Positions 16,019-26,201 are shown, counted from the first letter of the stretch. The stretch is DNA of 39,743 nt from Halothiobacillus sp. (GCA_011389965.1 JAABTF010000021.1:1-39743), one strand, 5' to 3'. Translations and numbers: made by a program. Notes: generated by a model from the sequence alone, not told the origin.

Positions 16019-17227
16019 ATGTCCGTGCCCAACGAACAGATGATCAACGGGTATCAACCCGGCTCCGAACTTCCCGAACGGCGCAGCTTCGGCCTGATCG
16101 ACGCCCTGTGGGCCATCGCGATGCTGGTCGGCGCCGGCATCGGCTACGCCCAGTACAGCGCGTCGCTCGATTATTACGCCACCGGCACGCTGTTCGGTGC
16201 CGCCATCGGCCTGGGCTTTTTGGGCTGGATCTGGCCGGCCACCCGCTGGCTCACAGCCGTGGTCGCCGCGGTCTCGTTGTTCACCCTGTGGCAATACAAC
16301 ATCCTGGGAGCCGATGGCGCAGTGGGTCTGGCCGCGCTGGAGGACTTCCAGGAATCCAACTTCCTGTTCAAATTCCTGCTCTCCAGCCAGGCGGCCACCA
16401 TGTGGATGGTGGCTCTATTCTTCCTCTCCATCCCCACCTACTTCATCAGCACGCTGGCGCGCTCGGAATACGGGCTCAAGGTGGGCAGCGCCCTGGTCTG
16501 GAGCGGTGCGGCCATGGGCTTCATCGGGTTTTTCTCCCGCTGGCGCGAGGGCTACCTGATCAATCTCGACTACGGCCACATCCCGGTGAGCAATCTCTAC
16601 GAGGTGTTCATCGTCTTCGCCGTCTTCACCGCCTTGCTGTATCTCTACTACGAAAAGCGCTACAACAACCGCAGCCTGGGCGGCTTTGTGATGCTGATCG
16701 TCGGCATCGCGCTGGGCTTTCTGCTCTGGTACCAGTTCACCCGTGATGCCGAGGCCATCGCGCCACTGGTCCCCGCGCTCAACAGTTGGTGGATGAAGAT
16801 CCACGTCCCGGCGAACTTCATCGGCTACGGTACCTTCGCCATCGCCGCGATGGTGGGCGTGGCCTATTTGATCAAGGACAAGATGGGTGGCGACGGCCCC
16901 AACGATCGCCTGCCGTCGCTGGCCGTGATGGACGATATCCAGTACAAAGCCATCGCGCTGGGCTTCGCCTTCTTCACCATCGCCACCATCCTCGGCGCCA
17001 TGTGGGCCGCCGAGGCTTGGGGCGGCTACTGGAGCTGGGATCCCAAGGAGACCTGGGCCCTGATCGTGTGGCTGAACTACGCGGCCTGGCTGCACATGCG
17101 CCTGACCAAGGGCTGGCGCGGCCCGGTCATGGCCTGGTGGAGCATCGCCGGCCTGTTCATCACCAGCTTCGCCTTCCTGGGCGTGAACATGTTCCTCTCG
17201 GGATTGCACTCCTACGGCGAGTTGTAA
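16019..17227 (+). CDS. ccsA: CcsA/ResC heme-handling protein of cytochrome c biogenesis (system II)
   Basis: Polytopic inner-membrane heme-handling protein of 402 residues; with ResB it exports heme and ligates it to CxxCH motifs. The WWD heme-binding signature WGGYWSWDPKE is at 334-344, followed by TWALIVWLNYAAWLH and flanked by conserved histidines. Several hydrophobic segments run from about residue 27 to the C-terminus, including an N-terminal set not always present in short CcsA. AGGAGA precedes the ATG by eight bases. It forms an operon with resB and, by position, with cytochrome c4. The resB-ccsA pair sits inside what is otherwise a cytochrome c4-dsbA neighbourhood in related genomes. 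Confidence 0.94.
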   Translation: MSVPNEQMINGYQPGSELPERRSFGLIDALWAIAMLVGAGIGYAQYSASLDYYATGTLFGAAIGLGFLGWIWPATRWLTAVVAAVSLFTLWQYNILGADGAVGLAALEDFQESNFLFKFLLSSQAATMWMVALFFLSIPTYFISTLARSEYGLKVGSALVWSGAAMGFIGFFSRWREGYLINLDYGHIPVSNLYEVFIVFAVFTALLYLYYEKRYNNRSLGGFVMLIVGIALGFLLWYQFTRDAEAIAPLVPALNSWWMKIHVPANFIGYGTFAIAAMVGVAYLIKDKMGGDGPNDRLPSLAVMDDIQYKAIALGFAFFTIATILGAMWAAEAWGGYWSWDPKETWALIVWLNYAAWLHMRLTKGWRGPVMAWWSIAGLFITSFAFLGVNMFLSGLHSYGEL

Positions 17228-17383
17228 CCCACTCGCCCGTGCACGACCGGATGGGGCAGTCGGCTGCAGAAGTGGCGGGCTTGCCCCATACTTCGTTCCA
17301 ACTCATGGCAATGGGTCCTACCATGGGACCTGGCGTCGGGTTGCGGCGCCCCGAATACGCAATCAATACAATGGAATGACCTC

Positions 17384-18070
17384 ATGACCGCATCCCTAAT
17401 CCGTTCACACCGGCTCTTCCACGCCTTGCGCCGCCTCGCGGCCCTGCCCGGGCTGACCCTGCTGGCCCTGTCGCTCGGCTCGATCGCCCCGGCCCATGCG
17501 GCCGCCGAAGGCGAGGGCTTCCGCACGGTGGACACCAACGTCGAGTCGCCGGCAGGCCAGATCCTGGTCCAGGAGTTCTTCTGGTACGGCTGCCCGCACT
17601 GCTACCACTTGGAGGCGGAACTCGAGCCCTGGCTCGAACGACTCTCCGACGACGTGGTCTTCGAGCGCCGCGCACTGGCCCTCGGCCAGCACTGGCTGCC
17701 ACTGACGCAGGCCTTCTACGCCGCCGAGTTGCTGGACGCGGTCGAGGAGACGCACCACGAGGTGTTCCTCGCCATCCACGAGGAAGGCAAACGACTGCAG
17801 GACGCCGAGGCCATCGCCGACTTCTATGCCGGTCAGGGCATCGACCGTGCCACCTTCCTCGAGGCATTCAACGGCTTCGCCGTCCAGAACCAGGTTCGCA
17901 AGACCGCCCAGATAGCCCAGGCCGCCGGCGTGCGCGGCGTGCCCTCGATCCTGATCGACGGCCGCTACCTGGTGACCGGTCGCTTGGCGGGGGGCAACGC
18001 CCAGATGCTGAAGGTGGCCGACGGGTTGATCGCGAAGATCCGCAGGGAGAAGGACAGCCAGGCCCAATGA
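17384..18070 (+). CDS. dsbA: Thiol:disulfide interchange protein DsbA
   Basis: Periplasmic disulfide-bond catalyst of 228 residues. The signal peptide (about 1-39) ends in APAHA. The DsbA thioredoxin fold carries the redox motif C70-P-H-C73 in FFWYGCPHC and the cis-proline loop GVRGVPSILIDG. The CPHC dipeptide is the strongly oxidising DsbA type. The gene follows ccsA after 156 bases and overlaps the next ORF by ATGA. Oxidative folding is functionally linked to the neighbouring cytochrome c genes. No DsbB is present in the window. Confidence 0.94.
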   Translation: MTASLIRSHRLFHALRRLAALPGLTLLALSLGSIAPAHAAAEGEGFRTVDTNVESPAGQILVQEFFWYGCPHCYHLEAELEPWLERLSDDVVFERRALALGQHWLPLTQAFYAAELLDAVEETHHEVFLAIHEEGKRLQDAEAIADFYAGQGIDRATFLEAFNGFAVQNQVRKTAQIAQAAGVRGVPSILIDGRYLVTGRLAGGNAQMLKVADGLIAKIRREKDSQAQ

Positions 18071-19710
18071 GTACCGGTGCCCAACTCCTGCTGCGCTGCC
18101 TGGAAAACGAGGGCGTCGAGTACGTCTTCGGCATTCCCGGCGAGGAAAATCTCGACTTCGTCGACGCACTCAACGAGTCGTCGATCGAACTGATCGTCAC
18201 CCGGCACGAACAGGGCGCGGCCTTCATGGCCGACATCGTCGGCCGGCTGACCGGCAAACCCGGCGTATGCTTTTCCACGCTCGGCCCCGGCGCGACCAAT
18301 CTGGTCACCGGCGTGGCGGATGCCAACATGGACCACGCCCCGCTGATTGCCATCGCCGGACAGGCGGGCATCGATCGACTGCACAAGGAATCCCACCAGG
18401 TGCTCGACCTGGTGCGGATGTTCGAACCCATCACCCGCTATGCCTCCCGGATCGTCACCCCGTCGGCCATTCCCGAGACGATTCGTCGCGCGACCAAGTT
18501 CGCCGAGGCCGGCAAGGGTGGAGCCAGCTTCATCGAACTGCCCGAGGACGTGGCGGCCATGCCGGCGGATGCACAATCCGCGCACCCCTTGCCCGTGACC
18601 GCCAACTGCGCCAGCCAGCCCCGCGAGGAAAACCTCGAGCGGGCCGCCGCCCTGCTGGGACAGGCGGAGCATCCCATCATCCTGGCCGGCCATGGCGTGG
18701 TGCGCGCCGGGGCCTCGGATGCGCTGGCCGAACTGGCCGAGCGACTGAATGTGCCGGTCGCCAACACCTTCATGGCCAAGGGCGTGATTCCCTTCCGCCA
18801 TCCCATGGCGCTGGGATCAGTTGGCCTGCAGTCCAAGGACTACGTCAACGTGGGCTTCGACCAGGCTGACGTGATCGTCTGCATTGGCTACGACCTGGTG
18901 GAGTACCACCCGCAACTGTGGCACCCCACCCGTGACCGGCAGATCATCCACGTCGACACCGAGGCCGCCGAGGTCGACGCCCACTATCCGGTCGCCGCCA
19001 GCGTGGTGGGAGACATCAATACCGCGATGCAACGCCTCGGCCAGATCGCCACGCCGCGCGACGGCCCCGCCTTCCGCGATCTGCGTGAGGCACTGATCGA
19101 GGACATGAACCGGCATGCCGACGACGACTGCATGCCGATCAAGCCGCAGAAGCTGATCTGGGATCTGCGGACCGCGCTCTCCAGCCGCGACATCGTCATC
19201 TCCGACGTTGGCGCCCACAAGATGTGGCTGGCGCGCATGTACCGCTCCGAACAGCCCAACAGCTGCATCATCTCCAACGGCTTTGCCAGCATGGGCATCG
19301 CCCTGCCCGGGGCGATCGCCGCCAAGCTGCTCTACCCGGAACGTCACATCGTGGCCGCCACCGGCGACGCGGGGTTCCTGATGAACGTCCAGGAACTGGA
19401 GACCGCGGTGCGCTGCCAGACGCCGATCATCGTGCTCATCTGGAACGACGGTGGCTACGGCCTGATCGACATGAAGCAGCGCCGCGGTTTTGGCCGCAGC
19501 ACCGGGGTGCACTTTGGCAACCCGGACTTCGTTCAGCTGGCCGAGAGCTTTGGCGCGAAGGGTTATCGGGTCGAGTCGGGCGACGGGCTGTTGCCGACCC
19601 TCCAGGATGCCATGGCCAGCAATGCCGTCTGCGTGATCGACGTGCCGGTGGACTACCGCGAGAACGAGCAACTCACCCGACGGCTCGGCGAGGCCCTGGT
19701 GGGCGGATGA
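18067..19710 (+). CDS. Thiamine diphosphate-dependent enzyme, acetolactate synthase-like large subunit
   Basis: Cytoplasmic ThDP enzyme of 547 residues resembling acetolactate synthase catalytic subunits, which condense two pyruvates. The N-terminal PYR domain has the ThDP-activating glutamate E48 in TRHEQGAAFMA, a central Rossmann domain follows, and the C-terminal PP domain carries the Mg-ThDP motif beginning GDAG (D434) and ending at N460-D461 in IWNDGGYG. No small regulatory subunit (ilvN) accompanies it, so a catabolic AlsS-like role or another 2-keto acid substrate is possible. Start and stop overlap both neighbours by ATGA, so it is cotranslated with dsbA and the EEP gene, an unexpected place for a biosynthetic enzyme. 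Confidence 0.85.
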   Translation: MSTGAQLLLRCLENEGVEYVFGIPGEENLDFVDALNESSIELIVTRHEQGAAFMADIVGRLTGKPGVCFSTLGPGATNLVTGVADANMDHAPLIAIAGQAGIDRLHKESHQVLDLVRMFEPITRYASRIVTPSAIPETIRRATKFAEAGKGGASFIELPEDVAAMPADAQSAHPLPVTANCASQPREENLERAAALLGQAEHPIILAGHGVVRAGASDALAELAERLNVPVANTFMAKGVIPFRHPMALGSVGLQSKDYVNVGFDQADVIVCIGYDLVEYHPQLWHPTRDRQIIHVDTEAAEVDAHYPVAASVVGDINTAMQRLGQIATPRDGPAFRDLREALIEDMNRHADDDCMPIKPQKLIWDLRTALSSRDIVISDVGAHKMWLARMYRSEQPNSCIISNGFASMGIALPGAIAAKLLYPERHIVAATGDAGFLMNVQELETAVRCQTPIIVLIWNDGGYGLIDMKQRRGFGRSTGVHFGNPDFVQLAESFGAKGYRVESGDGLLPTLQDAMASNAVCVIDVPVDYRENEQLTRRLGEALVGG

Positions 19711-20555
19711 ATCGGCACGCCGACAGGCAGCACGCCGTCAGGTGCAGCCCGCCGGGCGACGACTTCCCGCGGGATTTCGCCGAGGTGCGCGGCCAGCAGC
19801 CACTGCGGCTTTTATCGCACAACATCCAGGTGGGTATCGCTACCCATCGCTACAGCGACTATTTCACCGGTGGCTGGAAACACCTCCTACCCAGCGCTGA
19901 CCGGGCACACAGCTTGGATGCCATCGGTCCGGCACTGGCCCATTTCGACATCATCGGCCTGCAGGAGGCGGATGCGGGGTCGATTCGCAGCCGCTTTCTC
20001 AACCAGGCCGAATACCTGGCCGACATGGCCGGCCTGTCCCACTGGGCGGTGCGGGTCAATCGGGATCTGGGCCAGTTCGGCAAGCACGCCCTGGGGCTGA
20101 TCAGCCGGATCGAGCCGATCCAGGTCGACCAGTGCCCGCTGCCGGGGCGCATGCCGGGACGGGGGGCGCTGGTGGCCGATTTTCGCTGGGATGGCCATCC
20201 CCTGCGAGTGGTCGACACCCACCTGGCCCTGAGCCAGCGGGCGCGCCAATGGCAGTTTCGGCAGCTCGGTGAGTTGTGTAGCGTGAACGGTTATGTGGTG
20301 GTGATGGCAGACTTCAACTGCGAGCCCAGTGACCCGGGGCTGCGCCAGTGGTGCGTGGAGAACGGGTTGAAGCTGCCCCGGCAATCACCGCTGACCTATC
20401 CGCGCTGGCGGCCCCAGCGGGCCATCGACCACATCGCGGTCAGCCAGTCGCTCGATATTCGCGGTACCGAGGCGCGGGCCTTCGGCGGCTCCGATCACAT
20501 GCCGGTCGCCATGAGCATTGCGCTGCCGTCGCCCAGCCGGGCGAGCAGGGATTGA
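19707..20555 (+). CDS. EEP-family hydrolase in the cytochrome c4/dsbA cluster
   Basis: Endonuclease/exonuclease/phosphatase superfamily protein of 282 residues. Visible signatures are SHNIQVGI near residue 37, GLQEADAG with the metal-binding glutamate, VDTHLALS, VMADFNCEP, AIDHIAVS and the terminal SDHMPVAM with the catalytic histidine. There is no signal peptide. A long open frame extends upstream inside the ThDP gene, but the ATG at 19707 overlapping the upstream stop is the natural start. The homologous position in Pseudomonas (between dsbA and a GGDEF gene) is also occupied by an EEP protein. Substrate is unknown. Confidence 0.85.
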   Translation: MNRHADRQHAVRCSPPGDDFPRDFAEVRGQQPLRLLSHNIQVGIATHRYSDYFTGGWKHLLPSADRAHSLDAIGPALAHFDIIGLQEADAGSIRSRFLNQAEYLADMAGLSHWAVRVNRDLGQFGKHALGLISRIEPIQVDQCPLPGRMPGRGALVADFRWDGHPLRVVDTHLALSQRARQWQFRQLGELCSVNGYVVVMADFNCEPSDPGLRQWCVENGLKLPRQSPLTYPRWRPQRAIDHIAVSQSLDIRGTEARAFGGSDHMPVAMSIALPSPSRASRD

Positions 20556-20587
20556 ACTCGACTCCAATCGAAAAGGAAACAGCCGGC

Positions 20588-22042
20588 ATGACTGACGAAA
20601 ACACCGCCAGCAAGGAAGAGGACGAATATCGGGAGCGTTACGAGCAGCTTCTGGGCGAGCTCGGCCGCCTGGAGGACCACGACCAGGAAGTGGGCGGTCT
20701 ACTCAAGCTGACCCTCACCCGCGTGCTGTTCGCCGTCGACAAGGCCTATCCCGAGTTGGCCGATGCGGCAGCACGCATCCGCGACAAGGCGCGCAAGCAG
20801 GACGACCACTCCTTCGAAACCGGTCGCATCAAGGTCGAGGTCGAGGAACTCGCCAAGCGCATTCGCGAACTTGAGGCCCGCCAGCCCAGCGAGGCCGAAG
20901 AAACGACCGCAGAGCAAGCGACGGGGACCAACACTGCGGACGCCACCTCGGCGAGCCATGGCACCCACAACGGCTCGGCCGCGCACGTGCGCGAGGTCCT
21001 GCCCTTGCTGCTCGACCGCATCGCCTTCGTGGAATCGCTGGAGGGGCGCCGGGCACGACTGATCTCGACCATCGACGATCCCAACGATCACACCTTGCCC
21101 AGCATCCTGATCGATCGCAGCGCCACCCTGATCAATGACATGCGACAAGTGATCGAGCGCGAAAAGGGTGAATTGACCCGTTTCCTCGAGCAGGTCACCG
21201 AGGCACTGGCGGACATCGACAACCACACCCAAGTACAGAGCGACGATCTGGCGGTCCAGCGCGATGCCCGTCTCAAGCTGGATACGTCATTGCGTCAGCA
21301 CGTCGACGATATCGATGCCGAGGTGGAATCCGCCAGCGATCTGGATGATCTCAAGACCTCGGTGCGCGAGCGCATCTCGCGCATTCGTCAACAGGTGCAA
21401 AGCTTTCAGCAGAGCGAGGAACGCCGGCAGGAAGAGATCGAAGACGACAACCAGCGCCTGCGTGACCGGCTTGCCGGTCTGGAAGGCCAGACCCGGATGC
21501 TCGAGGAACAGCTCAAGCAGAGTGAGGCCAAGCTGTTCCGCGACACCCTCACCGGGCTGCCCAACCGGCTGGCCTTCGATCATCGCGTCAAGCTGGAGAT
21601 CGCGCGCATGCGGCGGGACCAGTCGGCCCTGACACTGGCGATCTGGGACCTCGACCGCTTCAAGGAAATCAACGACAACCTGGGTCACCAGGCCGGCGAC
21701 AAGACTCTGATCATTGTCGGCAAGACCTTCATGAACCAGATTCGCGACGTCGATCTAATCGCCCGCTTCGGCGGCGAGGAATTCGCCATGTTGCTCCCCG
21801 GCGCCGATGGCGAGGAAGCCCTGCAGGTGGTCAACCGCATCCGCGAGAAGCTCGCCCGGACCAAGCTGCGCTACCGCAGCCGCGAGATCGCGGTGACCAG
21901 TTCCTGCGGACTGGCGGAGTTCCGTCCCGGCGAGGACCTCGAGGCCGTATTCTCACGGGCCGACGACGCGCTCTACCAGGCCAAGGAACAGGGTCGCAAC
22001 CGCTGCGTGCTCTACCGCGACGAAGCCCCCGCCACCTCCTGA
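20588..22042 (+). CDS. Soluble diguanylate cyclase with long coiled N-terminus (DgcH-like)
   Basis: Cytoplasmic c-di-GMP synthase of 484 residues. Residues 1-315 are highly charged, largely helical and probably coiled coil, with a low-complexity Thr/Ala/Glu linker about 100-135 and no membrane segment. The GGDEF domain (about 318-480) has DTLTGLPNR, the active-site GGEEF at 395-399 and an inhibitory RxxD site at 386-389. AAAGGA lies about ten bases before the ATG at 20588; an upstream open frame to 20348 overlaps the EEP gene and is rejected. Gene order matches the Pseudomonas neighbourhood containing a GGDEF protein of this architecture. The input signal is unknown. Confidence 0.9.
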   Translation: MTDENTASKEEDEYRERYEQLLGELGRLEDHDQEVGGLLKLTLTRVLFAVDKAYPELADAAARIRDKARKQDDHSFETGRIKVEVEELAKRIRELEARQPSEAEETTAEQATGTNTADATSASHGTHNGSAAHVREVLPLLLDRIAFVESLEGRRARLISTIDDPNDHTLPSILIDRSATLINDMRQVIEREKGELTRFLEQVTEALADIDNHTQVQSDDLAVQRDARLKLDTSLRQHVDDIDAEVESASDLDDLKTSVRERISRIRQQVQSFQQSEERRQEEIEDDNQRLRDRLAGLEGQTRMLEEQLKQSEAKLFRDTLTGLPNRLAFDHRVKLEIARMRRDQSALTLAIWDLDRFKEINDNLGHQAGDKTLIIVGKTFMNQIRDVDLIARFGGEEFAMLLPGADGEEALQVVNRIREKLARTKLRYRSREIAVTSSCGLAEFRPGEDLEAVFSRADDALYQAKEQGRNRCVLYRDEAPATS

Positions 22043-22055
22043 ACCTCGCCCGGCC

Positions 22056-23621
22056 TCAATCGCGAGCAGCGTTCTCGGCCGCCGCCAGCACCCGCTCGGC
22101 GATGGGCGCCATGGCCGATGCCGCCTGCGCGTCCGACCGGATCGGTCGGCCCCACTCCCGGTCGGTCTCCCCCGGCCACTTGCCGGTGGCATCCAAGCCC
22201 ATCTTGCCGCCCAGGCCGGAGACTGGCGAGGCGAAATCCAGGTAGTCGATGGGGGTGTGTTCAACCAGGGTGGTGTCGCGCACCGGATCCATCCGGGTGG
22301 TCATCGCCCAGATCACGTCATTCCAGGAACGCGCATCAACGTCGTGGTCCACCACGATGACGAACTTGGTGTACATGAACTGGCGCAGGAAACTCCACAC
22401 CCCCATCATCACCCGCTTGGCGTGCCCCGGGTATTGCTTCTTGATCGAGACCACCGCCAGCCGGTAGGAGCAGCCCTCGGGCGGAAGGTAGAAGTCGACG
22501 ATCTCGGGAAACTGCTTCTGGATCAGCGGCACGAACACCTCGTTGAGTGCCACGCCCAAAATGGCGGGTTCGTCCGGCGGCCGGCCGGTATGGGTGCTGT
22601 GATAGATCGGGTTCTTGCGGTGAGTGATGCGCTCGATGGTCATCACCGGGAAGGATTCGGTCTCGTTGTAGTAACCGGTGTGATCGCCGTAGGGCCCCTC
22701 GACCGCCATGTCGTCGGGGTGGATGAAGCCTTCCAGCACCATCTCGGCATCCGCCGGCACCAGCAGGTCGTGCGACAAACACTGGACCAGCCGGGTGCGC
22801 TCACCGCGCAGCAGGCCGGCGAAGGCATACTCGGAGAGCGTATCGGGCACGGGCGTGACCGCACCCAGGATGGTGGCCGGGTCGGCTCCCAGGGTCACCG
22901 CGATGGGGAACGGCTCACCAGGATGGGTCTGCTGCCAGTGGGCGAAGTCCAGCGCGCCGCCGCGGTGGGCCAGCCACCGCATGATCACCCGGTTGCGACC
23001 GATCACCTGCTGACGATAGATGCCCATGTTCAGCCGCTCGCGCCCGGCGGCAGCGGCATCCTCCGGGTCCGCTTCTATCCCGCCCCCCTTGCGCGGCCGG
23101 CCGCGCGTGGTGGTCAGCCCCCAGGTGATCAGCGGCGCGGCGTCGTCCGGCCAGCAGGTCTGGATCGGCCAGCGCGCCAGGTCCACCGCCTCGCCCTCGA
23201 GCACCACCTCCTGGACCGGCGCCTTTTTCACCCGGCGCGGCGCCATGTCGAGCACCTTCTTGAAAACCGGCAGGTTGCGCCAGGCATCCTTCAATCCCGC
23301 CGGCGGATCGGGCTCCTTGAGAAAGGCCAGCAGCCGGCCGATTTCGCGCAGGTCCGCCAGGGTTTGTCCGCCCATGCCCTGCGCCACGCGCTCGGGAGTG
23401 CCGAACAGGTTGAGCAGAACGGGAACGTCGTAGCCGACGGGATTCTCGATCAGCAACGCCGGGCCGCCAGCGCGCAGAACGCGATCGGCCAGCACGGTCA
23501 TCTCCTGGTCGGGGTCGACCGGCTCGGTCACCCGTACCAGTTCGCCACGTGACTCCAGCCGATGAAGAAACGCGCGCAGGTCGACCAGCGAGGCCTGGAC
23601 GGCCTTGCGCTCAGTCGGCAT
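22056..23621 (-). CDS. ubiD: UbiD decarboxylase (3-polyprenyl-4-hydroxybenzoate)
   Basis: Prenylated-FMN-dependent decarboxylase of ubiquinone synthesis, 521 residues, slightly longer than E. coli UbiD. Recognisable blocks are [17 protein letters not shown] at the start, [69 protein letters not shown], and [17 protein letters not shown]. The prFMN synthase UbiX is not in the window. The ATG at 23621 overlaps the hemY stop by 11 bases, so it is probably translated from the hem operon transcript. The 3' end converges on the diguanylate cyclase with only 13 bases between stops. Confidence 0.95.
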   Translation of the reverse strand: MPTERKAVQASLVDLRAFLHRLESRGELVRVTEPVDPDQEMTVLADRVLRAGGPALLIENPVGYDVPVLLNLFGTPERVAQGMGGQTLADLREIGRLLAFLKEPDPPAGLKDAWRNLPVFKKVLDMAPRRVKKAPVQEVVLEGEAVDLARWPIQTCWPDDAAPLITWGLTTTRGRPRKGGGIEADPEDAAAAGRERLNMGIYRQQVIGRNRVIMRWLAHRGGALDFAHWQQTHPGEPFPIAVTLGADPATILGAVTPVPDTLSEYAFAGLLRGERTRLVQCLSHDLLVPADAEMVLEGFIHPDDMAVEGPYGDHTGYYNETESFPVMTIERITHRKNPIYHSTHTGRPPDEPAILGVALNEVFVPLIQKQFPEIVDFYLPPEGCSYRLAVVSIKKQYPGHAKRVMMGVWSFLRQFMYTKFVIVVDHDVDARSWNDVIWAMTTRMDPVRDTTLVEHTPIDYLDFASPVSGLGGKMGLDATGKWPGETDREWGRPIRSDAQAASAMAPIAERVLAAAENAARD

Positions 23622-24915
23622 CGGCGTCGGACTCGCTCAACTTGCCCTCGATCCCGGCGCGGGAGAGGGCGCGCTCGTACAGCAGGGCCGCCTCGCTGCT
23701 GTCGCGCAGACGGGCATGTACCCGGGCAGCCACGGCAAGGTATTTGAGATCCCGATCGAGCGGCCCGAGCCGGCCGATCCAGATCTGGGCGGCCGAGGGA
23801 TCGTTTTCTGCCAGCGCCAGGCGCGCCATGGCGTAGGCAAAGGCGGCGCGTTCGCGCGCATCACGCACATCCGGGGCGTTGGCCGGCTCCTGCCAATCCT
23901 CGGGCACCAGCCGCAGCAGCCGCCGCCGTGCCTCGGCCGGATCGGCATGCTCGATCTCCGCCCAGGCGTGCAGGGTGGCGACCTCGCGCCGACGGCCCAG
24001 GCGCTTTTCCAGCAGCTCGGCAGCGGCCTTGTCGGCACCGCTGCGCTGCAAGGCACGCGCATAGGCGACGGTGACCGCGGCGTTGTCGGCCACGTTACGA
24101 CCCGCCTCGGCCCACAGCCGGGAGAGCCGGTCGAGGTCTCGCTCACGGGAAGCGGCCTCGATGCGCCCGAGCAAGACTTGCCGCTCGACCCGCAGCAGCT
24201 CGTCGGAGGTCAGCTGCTTGTCCTTGACGCGGCGCAAGGTCGGCAGCAATCCGGCCAGTGCCTCGTAGTCCCCGGCGCACTCCAGCAGCTGGGCGCGGAT
24301 CAGGAGGATCGCCTCGTCGCGGGGATGGGAATCGACCAGCGGCTCCATCATTTCCTGGGCCCACTCGACTTCACCCAGACTCATCAGCCGCTGGACGATA
24401 TGCAGGCGCAGGAACTCGGCGAACTTGGGGAATCGCCGCGAGACGGTCTCGAACAGGTCAACGATTTCCTCGCGATAGTCCGACCGCGAGTGTCGCATCG
24501 CCCCCTGACGTGACGGGTCGATGCCGTCGATCAGGGCATCGATGGCCACCTGGAAATGCATGGGCGGCAGGCTGCCATCCTCGACCCCGGCCAGGGCATA
24601 GCGCCGGGCCAGGTCGGTCTGGCGACGCTGACGTTCCGCCCACGCCCTCAGGAGCTTTTCGTCGGCAGCTTGGCGCTTCTGCTCGGCCGTGCGACGAGTC
24701 AGGCGAGCCGGGAGATGCACCAAACCGGCCAGCACGCGCCAGACAAGCCCGAGGACGATGACAGCCACCAACACGATCAGCAAAAAGCCGACCGCGGTGG
24801 TTTCCACTCGCCAGCCACCCAACTCGAGCATCGCGCTGCCCGCGCCAGGCAAGAAGTACACACCGGCCCCGATGGCAAGGGCCAGAATCAGTATCCAGAA
24901 GATCACACGTTTCAT
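23611..24915 (-). CDS. hemY: HemY, heme-biosynthesis-associated TPR membrane protein
   Basis: Inner-membrane protein of 434 residues with two N-terminal TM segments (about 5-23 and 41-61) and a C-terminal helical TPR-like region with repeated alanine-rich helix pairs. The proteobacterial HemY found at the end of hemCDX operons is unrelated to the protoporphyrinogen oxidase HemY of Bacillus. It is thought to support late heme synthesis, but its molecular role is not settled. It overlaps hemX by four bases and ubiD by 11. Confidence 0.92.
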   Translation of the reverse strand: MKRVIFWILILALAIGAGVYFLPGAGSAMLELGGWRVETTAVGFLLIVLVAVIVLGLVWRVLAGLVHLPARLTRRTAEQKRQAADEKLLRAWAERQRRQTDLARRYALAGVEDGSLPPMHFQVAIDALIDGIDPSRQGAMRHSRSDYREEIVDLFETVSRRFPKFAEFLRLHIVQRLMSLGEVEWAQEMMEPLVDSHPRDEAILLIRAQLLECAGDYEALAGLLPTLRRVKDKQLTSDELLRVERQVLLGRIEAASRERDLDRLSRLWAEAGRNVADNAAVTVAYARALQRSGADKAAAELLEKRLGRRREVATLHAWAEIEHADPAEARRRLLRLVPEDWQEPANAPDVRDARERAAFAYAMARLALAENDPSAAQIWIGRLGPLDRDLKYLAVAARVHARLRDSSEAALLYERALSRAGIEGKLSESDADAD

Positions 24916-26201
24916 TGCTTCGTCTCCTTGCCTTCCGGCGCACCACCGTCAGCGGTCGACGTCCGCGCCTTTTCCCGCTCGGAGGCCTTCTCCCAGGCTG
25001 TCAGCACGGCATCCAGGGACGGGAACTCCCGACCGCCGAAACGATTCTGAGTCGTCTCGAGCGCCTTCTGGGCGGCCGCGGGGCCGCTGGCCGCGAGATC
25101 GTAGTGCGCGGTCAGCCAATCGCGGGCCTCGGCCACCGTCGCCCGCAGGGCATCGACATCACGCGCTAGCAGCGATTCGCGCACCGCCGTCAGCCACAGG
25201 CGCATTTCACGGTCGTTGGCGACCCGCTCGCGCAGCCGGGTGGGCGTATCGGAGCGCGTCACGCTGACCTGGCGACCCAGCCAGTCGGTGACTCCGGCCC
25301 AAGTTTTCTCGTACCAGGCGGCGTCTTCCGGCAGCGGCTTACCGGCATCCGCCATCTCGTCCTGACCGCCCTCGGGCGCGTCGAACTCGCCCGCCAGCGG
25401 CCACGATTCGACCCGGTCGCCCAGGCGGCGCAGGGCCAAGGCCTGGCCGATCCGGTCGCCCTCCCCGGCGGCCTCGATCTGGCCGATCGCATCGCTGATC
25501 GCCGAGCGCAATGGCAGCCAGTGGGGTCGGGACAGGTCGGCGACCCGCTCGTCGGCCAATTGCAGCGCCAGCACCGCCCCATCGGGATCGCGGCCAATCA
25601 CCAGGCGCTCCTGGGCCCGCGTCAGCAGAAAGCCGATCTCGGCCGTTTTCCAGGCGATTTCGCCCCGACTCAGGCGATCGTCGATCCGGGCAATGCGCGA
25701 TTCGAGTCGATCCTGTCGCTCGGCCAGTTCATCCTGCTGGCCACGCAGGGCGGACTCGACTTGGCGGCGAATCGCCTCGCCTTGCCCCTCCAGGGCATCG
25801 ACTTCGGCACCGGTTTCCTGCAACCGCTCCTGGAGCGAGGCGACACGTTCATCGACCTGTTCGAGATCGGCGGCCCGGGCCTGGCGCTCGGCCTGCTGCT
25901 CTTCGAGCAACTGCCATAGGTGCCAGCCACCCACGCCACCCAGGGCCGCGGCCACGAAGAGCAGCAGCACGCCGGCCGCCAGCCAGGGCAGCAACCGCGA
26001 ACCGGGGCGCGATTCCTGTGACTCCGCCTCGTCCTCGCTGGTATCGGATGCAGGGGGCTGGGAATCGTCCGGCCGGTCGCCCGAGTGGCCACTCTCCCGC
26101 GACTCGGGGGGCTCCGGCGTCTTTCCCGCTTCCAACACCTCTCCCGTAGGCTCCTCGGCCGGCCGGTCAGTGGCTTGCTTGTCTCGATCTTTCTTGTCCA
26201 T
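24912..26201 (-). CDS. hemX: HemX, uroporphyrinogen-III C-methyltransferase-like membrane protein
   Basis: Single-pass membrane protein of about 429 residues. It has an acidic, Pro/Ser/Asp-rich cytoplasmic N-terminus (about 1-68), a TM helix about 71-90, a coiled coil about 96-180 rich in Gln/Glu/Arg, and a helical C-terminal HemX domain. The family was annotated as a methyltransferase from E. coli but lacks SAM-binding motifs, so the enzymatic name is doubtful. ATG 26201 has GGGGG six bases upstream; ATG 26207 in the same frame sits directly against those Gs and is less likely. It lies between hemD (47-base gap) and hemY (4-base overlap). Confidence 0.88.
   Translation of the reverse strand: MDKKDRDKQATDRPAEEPTGEVLEAGKTPEPPESRESGHSGDRPDDSQPPASDTSEDEAESQESRPGSRLLPWLAAGVLLLFVAAALGGVGGWHLWQLLEEQQAERQARAADLEQVDERVASLQERLQETGAEVDALEGQGEAIRRQVESALRGQQDELAERQDRLESRIARIDDRLSRGEIAWKTAEIGFLLTRAQERLVIGRDPDGAVLALQLADERVADLSRPHWLPLRSAISDAIGQIEAAGEGDRIGQALALRRLGDRVESWPLAGEFDAPEGGQDEMADAGKPLPEDAAWYEKTWAGVTDWLGRQVSVTRSDTPTRLRERVANDREMRLWLTAVRESLLARDVDALRATVAEARDWLTAHYDLAASGPAAAQKALETTQNRFGGREFPSLDAVLTAWEKASEREKARTSTADGGAPEGKETKQ

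Noticed and set aside
17305-17379. 24-codon ORF between ccsA and dsbA
   Set aside because: No ribosome-binding site, no recognisable feature, and Met/Gly/Pro-rich content that fits chance.
23611-24915. HemY as protoporphyrinogen oxidase
   Set aside because: The protein has two TM helices and a TPR-like region and no FAD-binding motif; it is the unrelated proteobacterial HemY.
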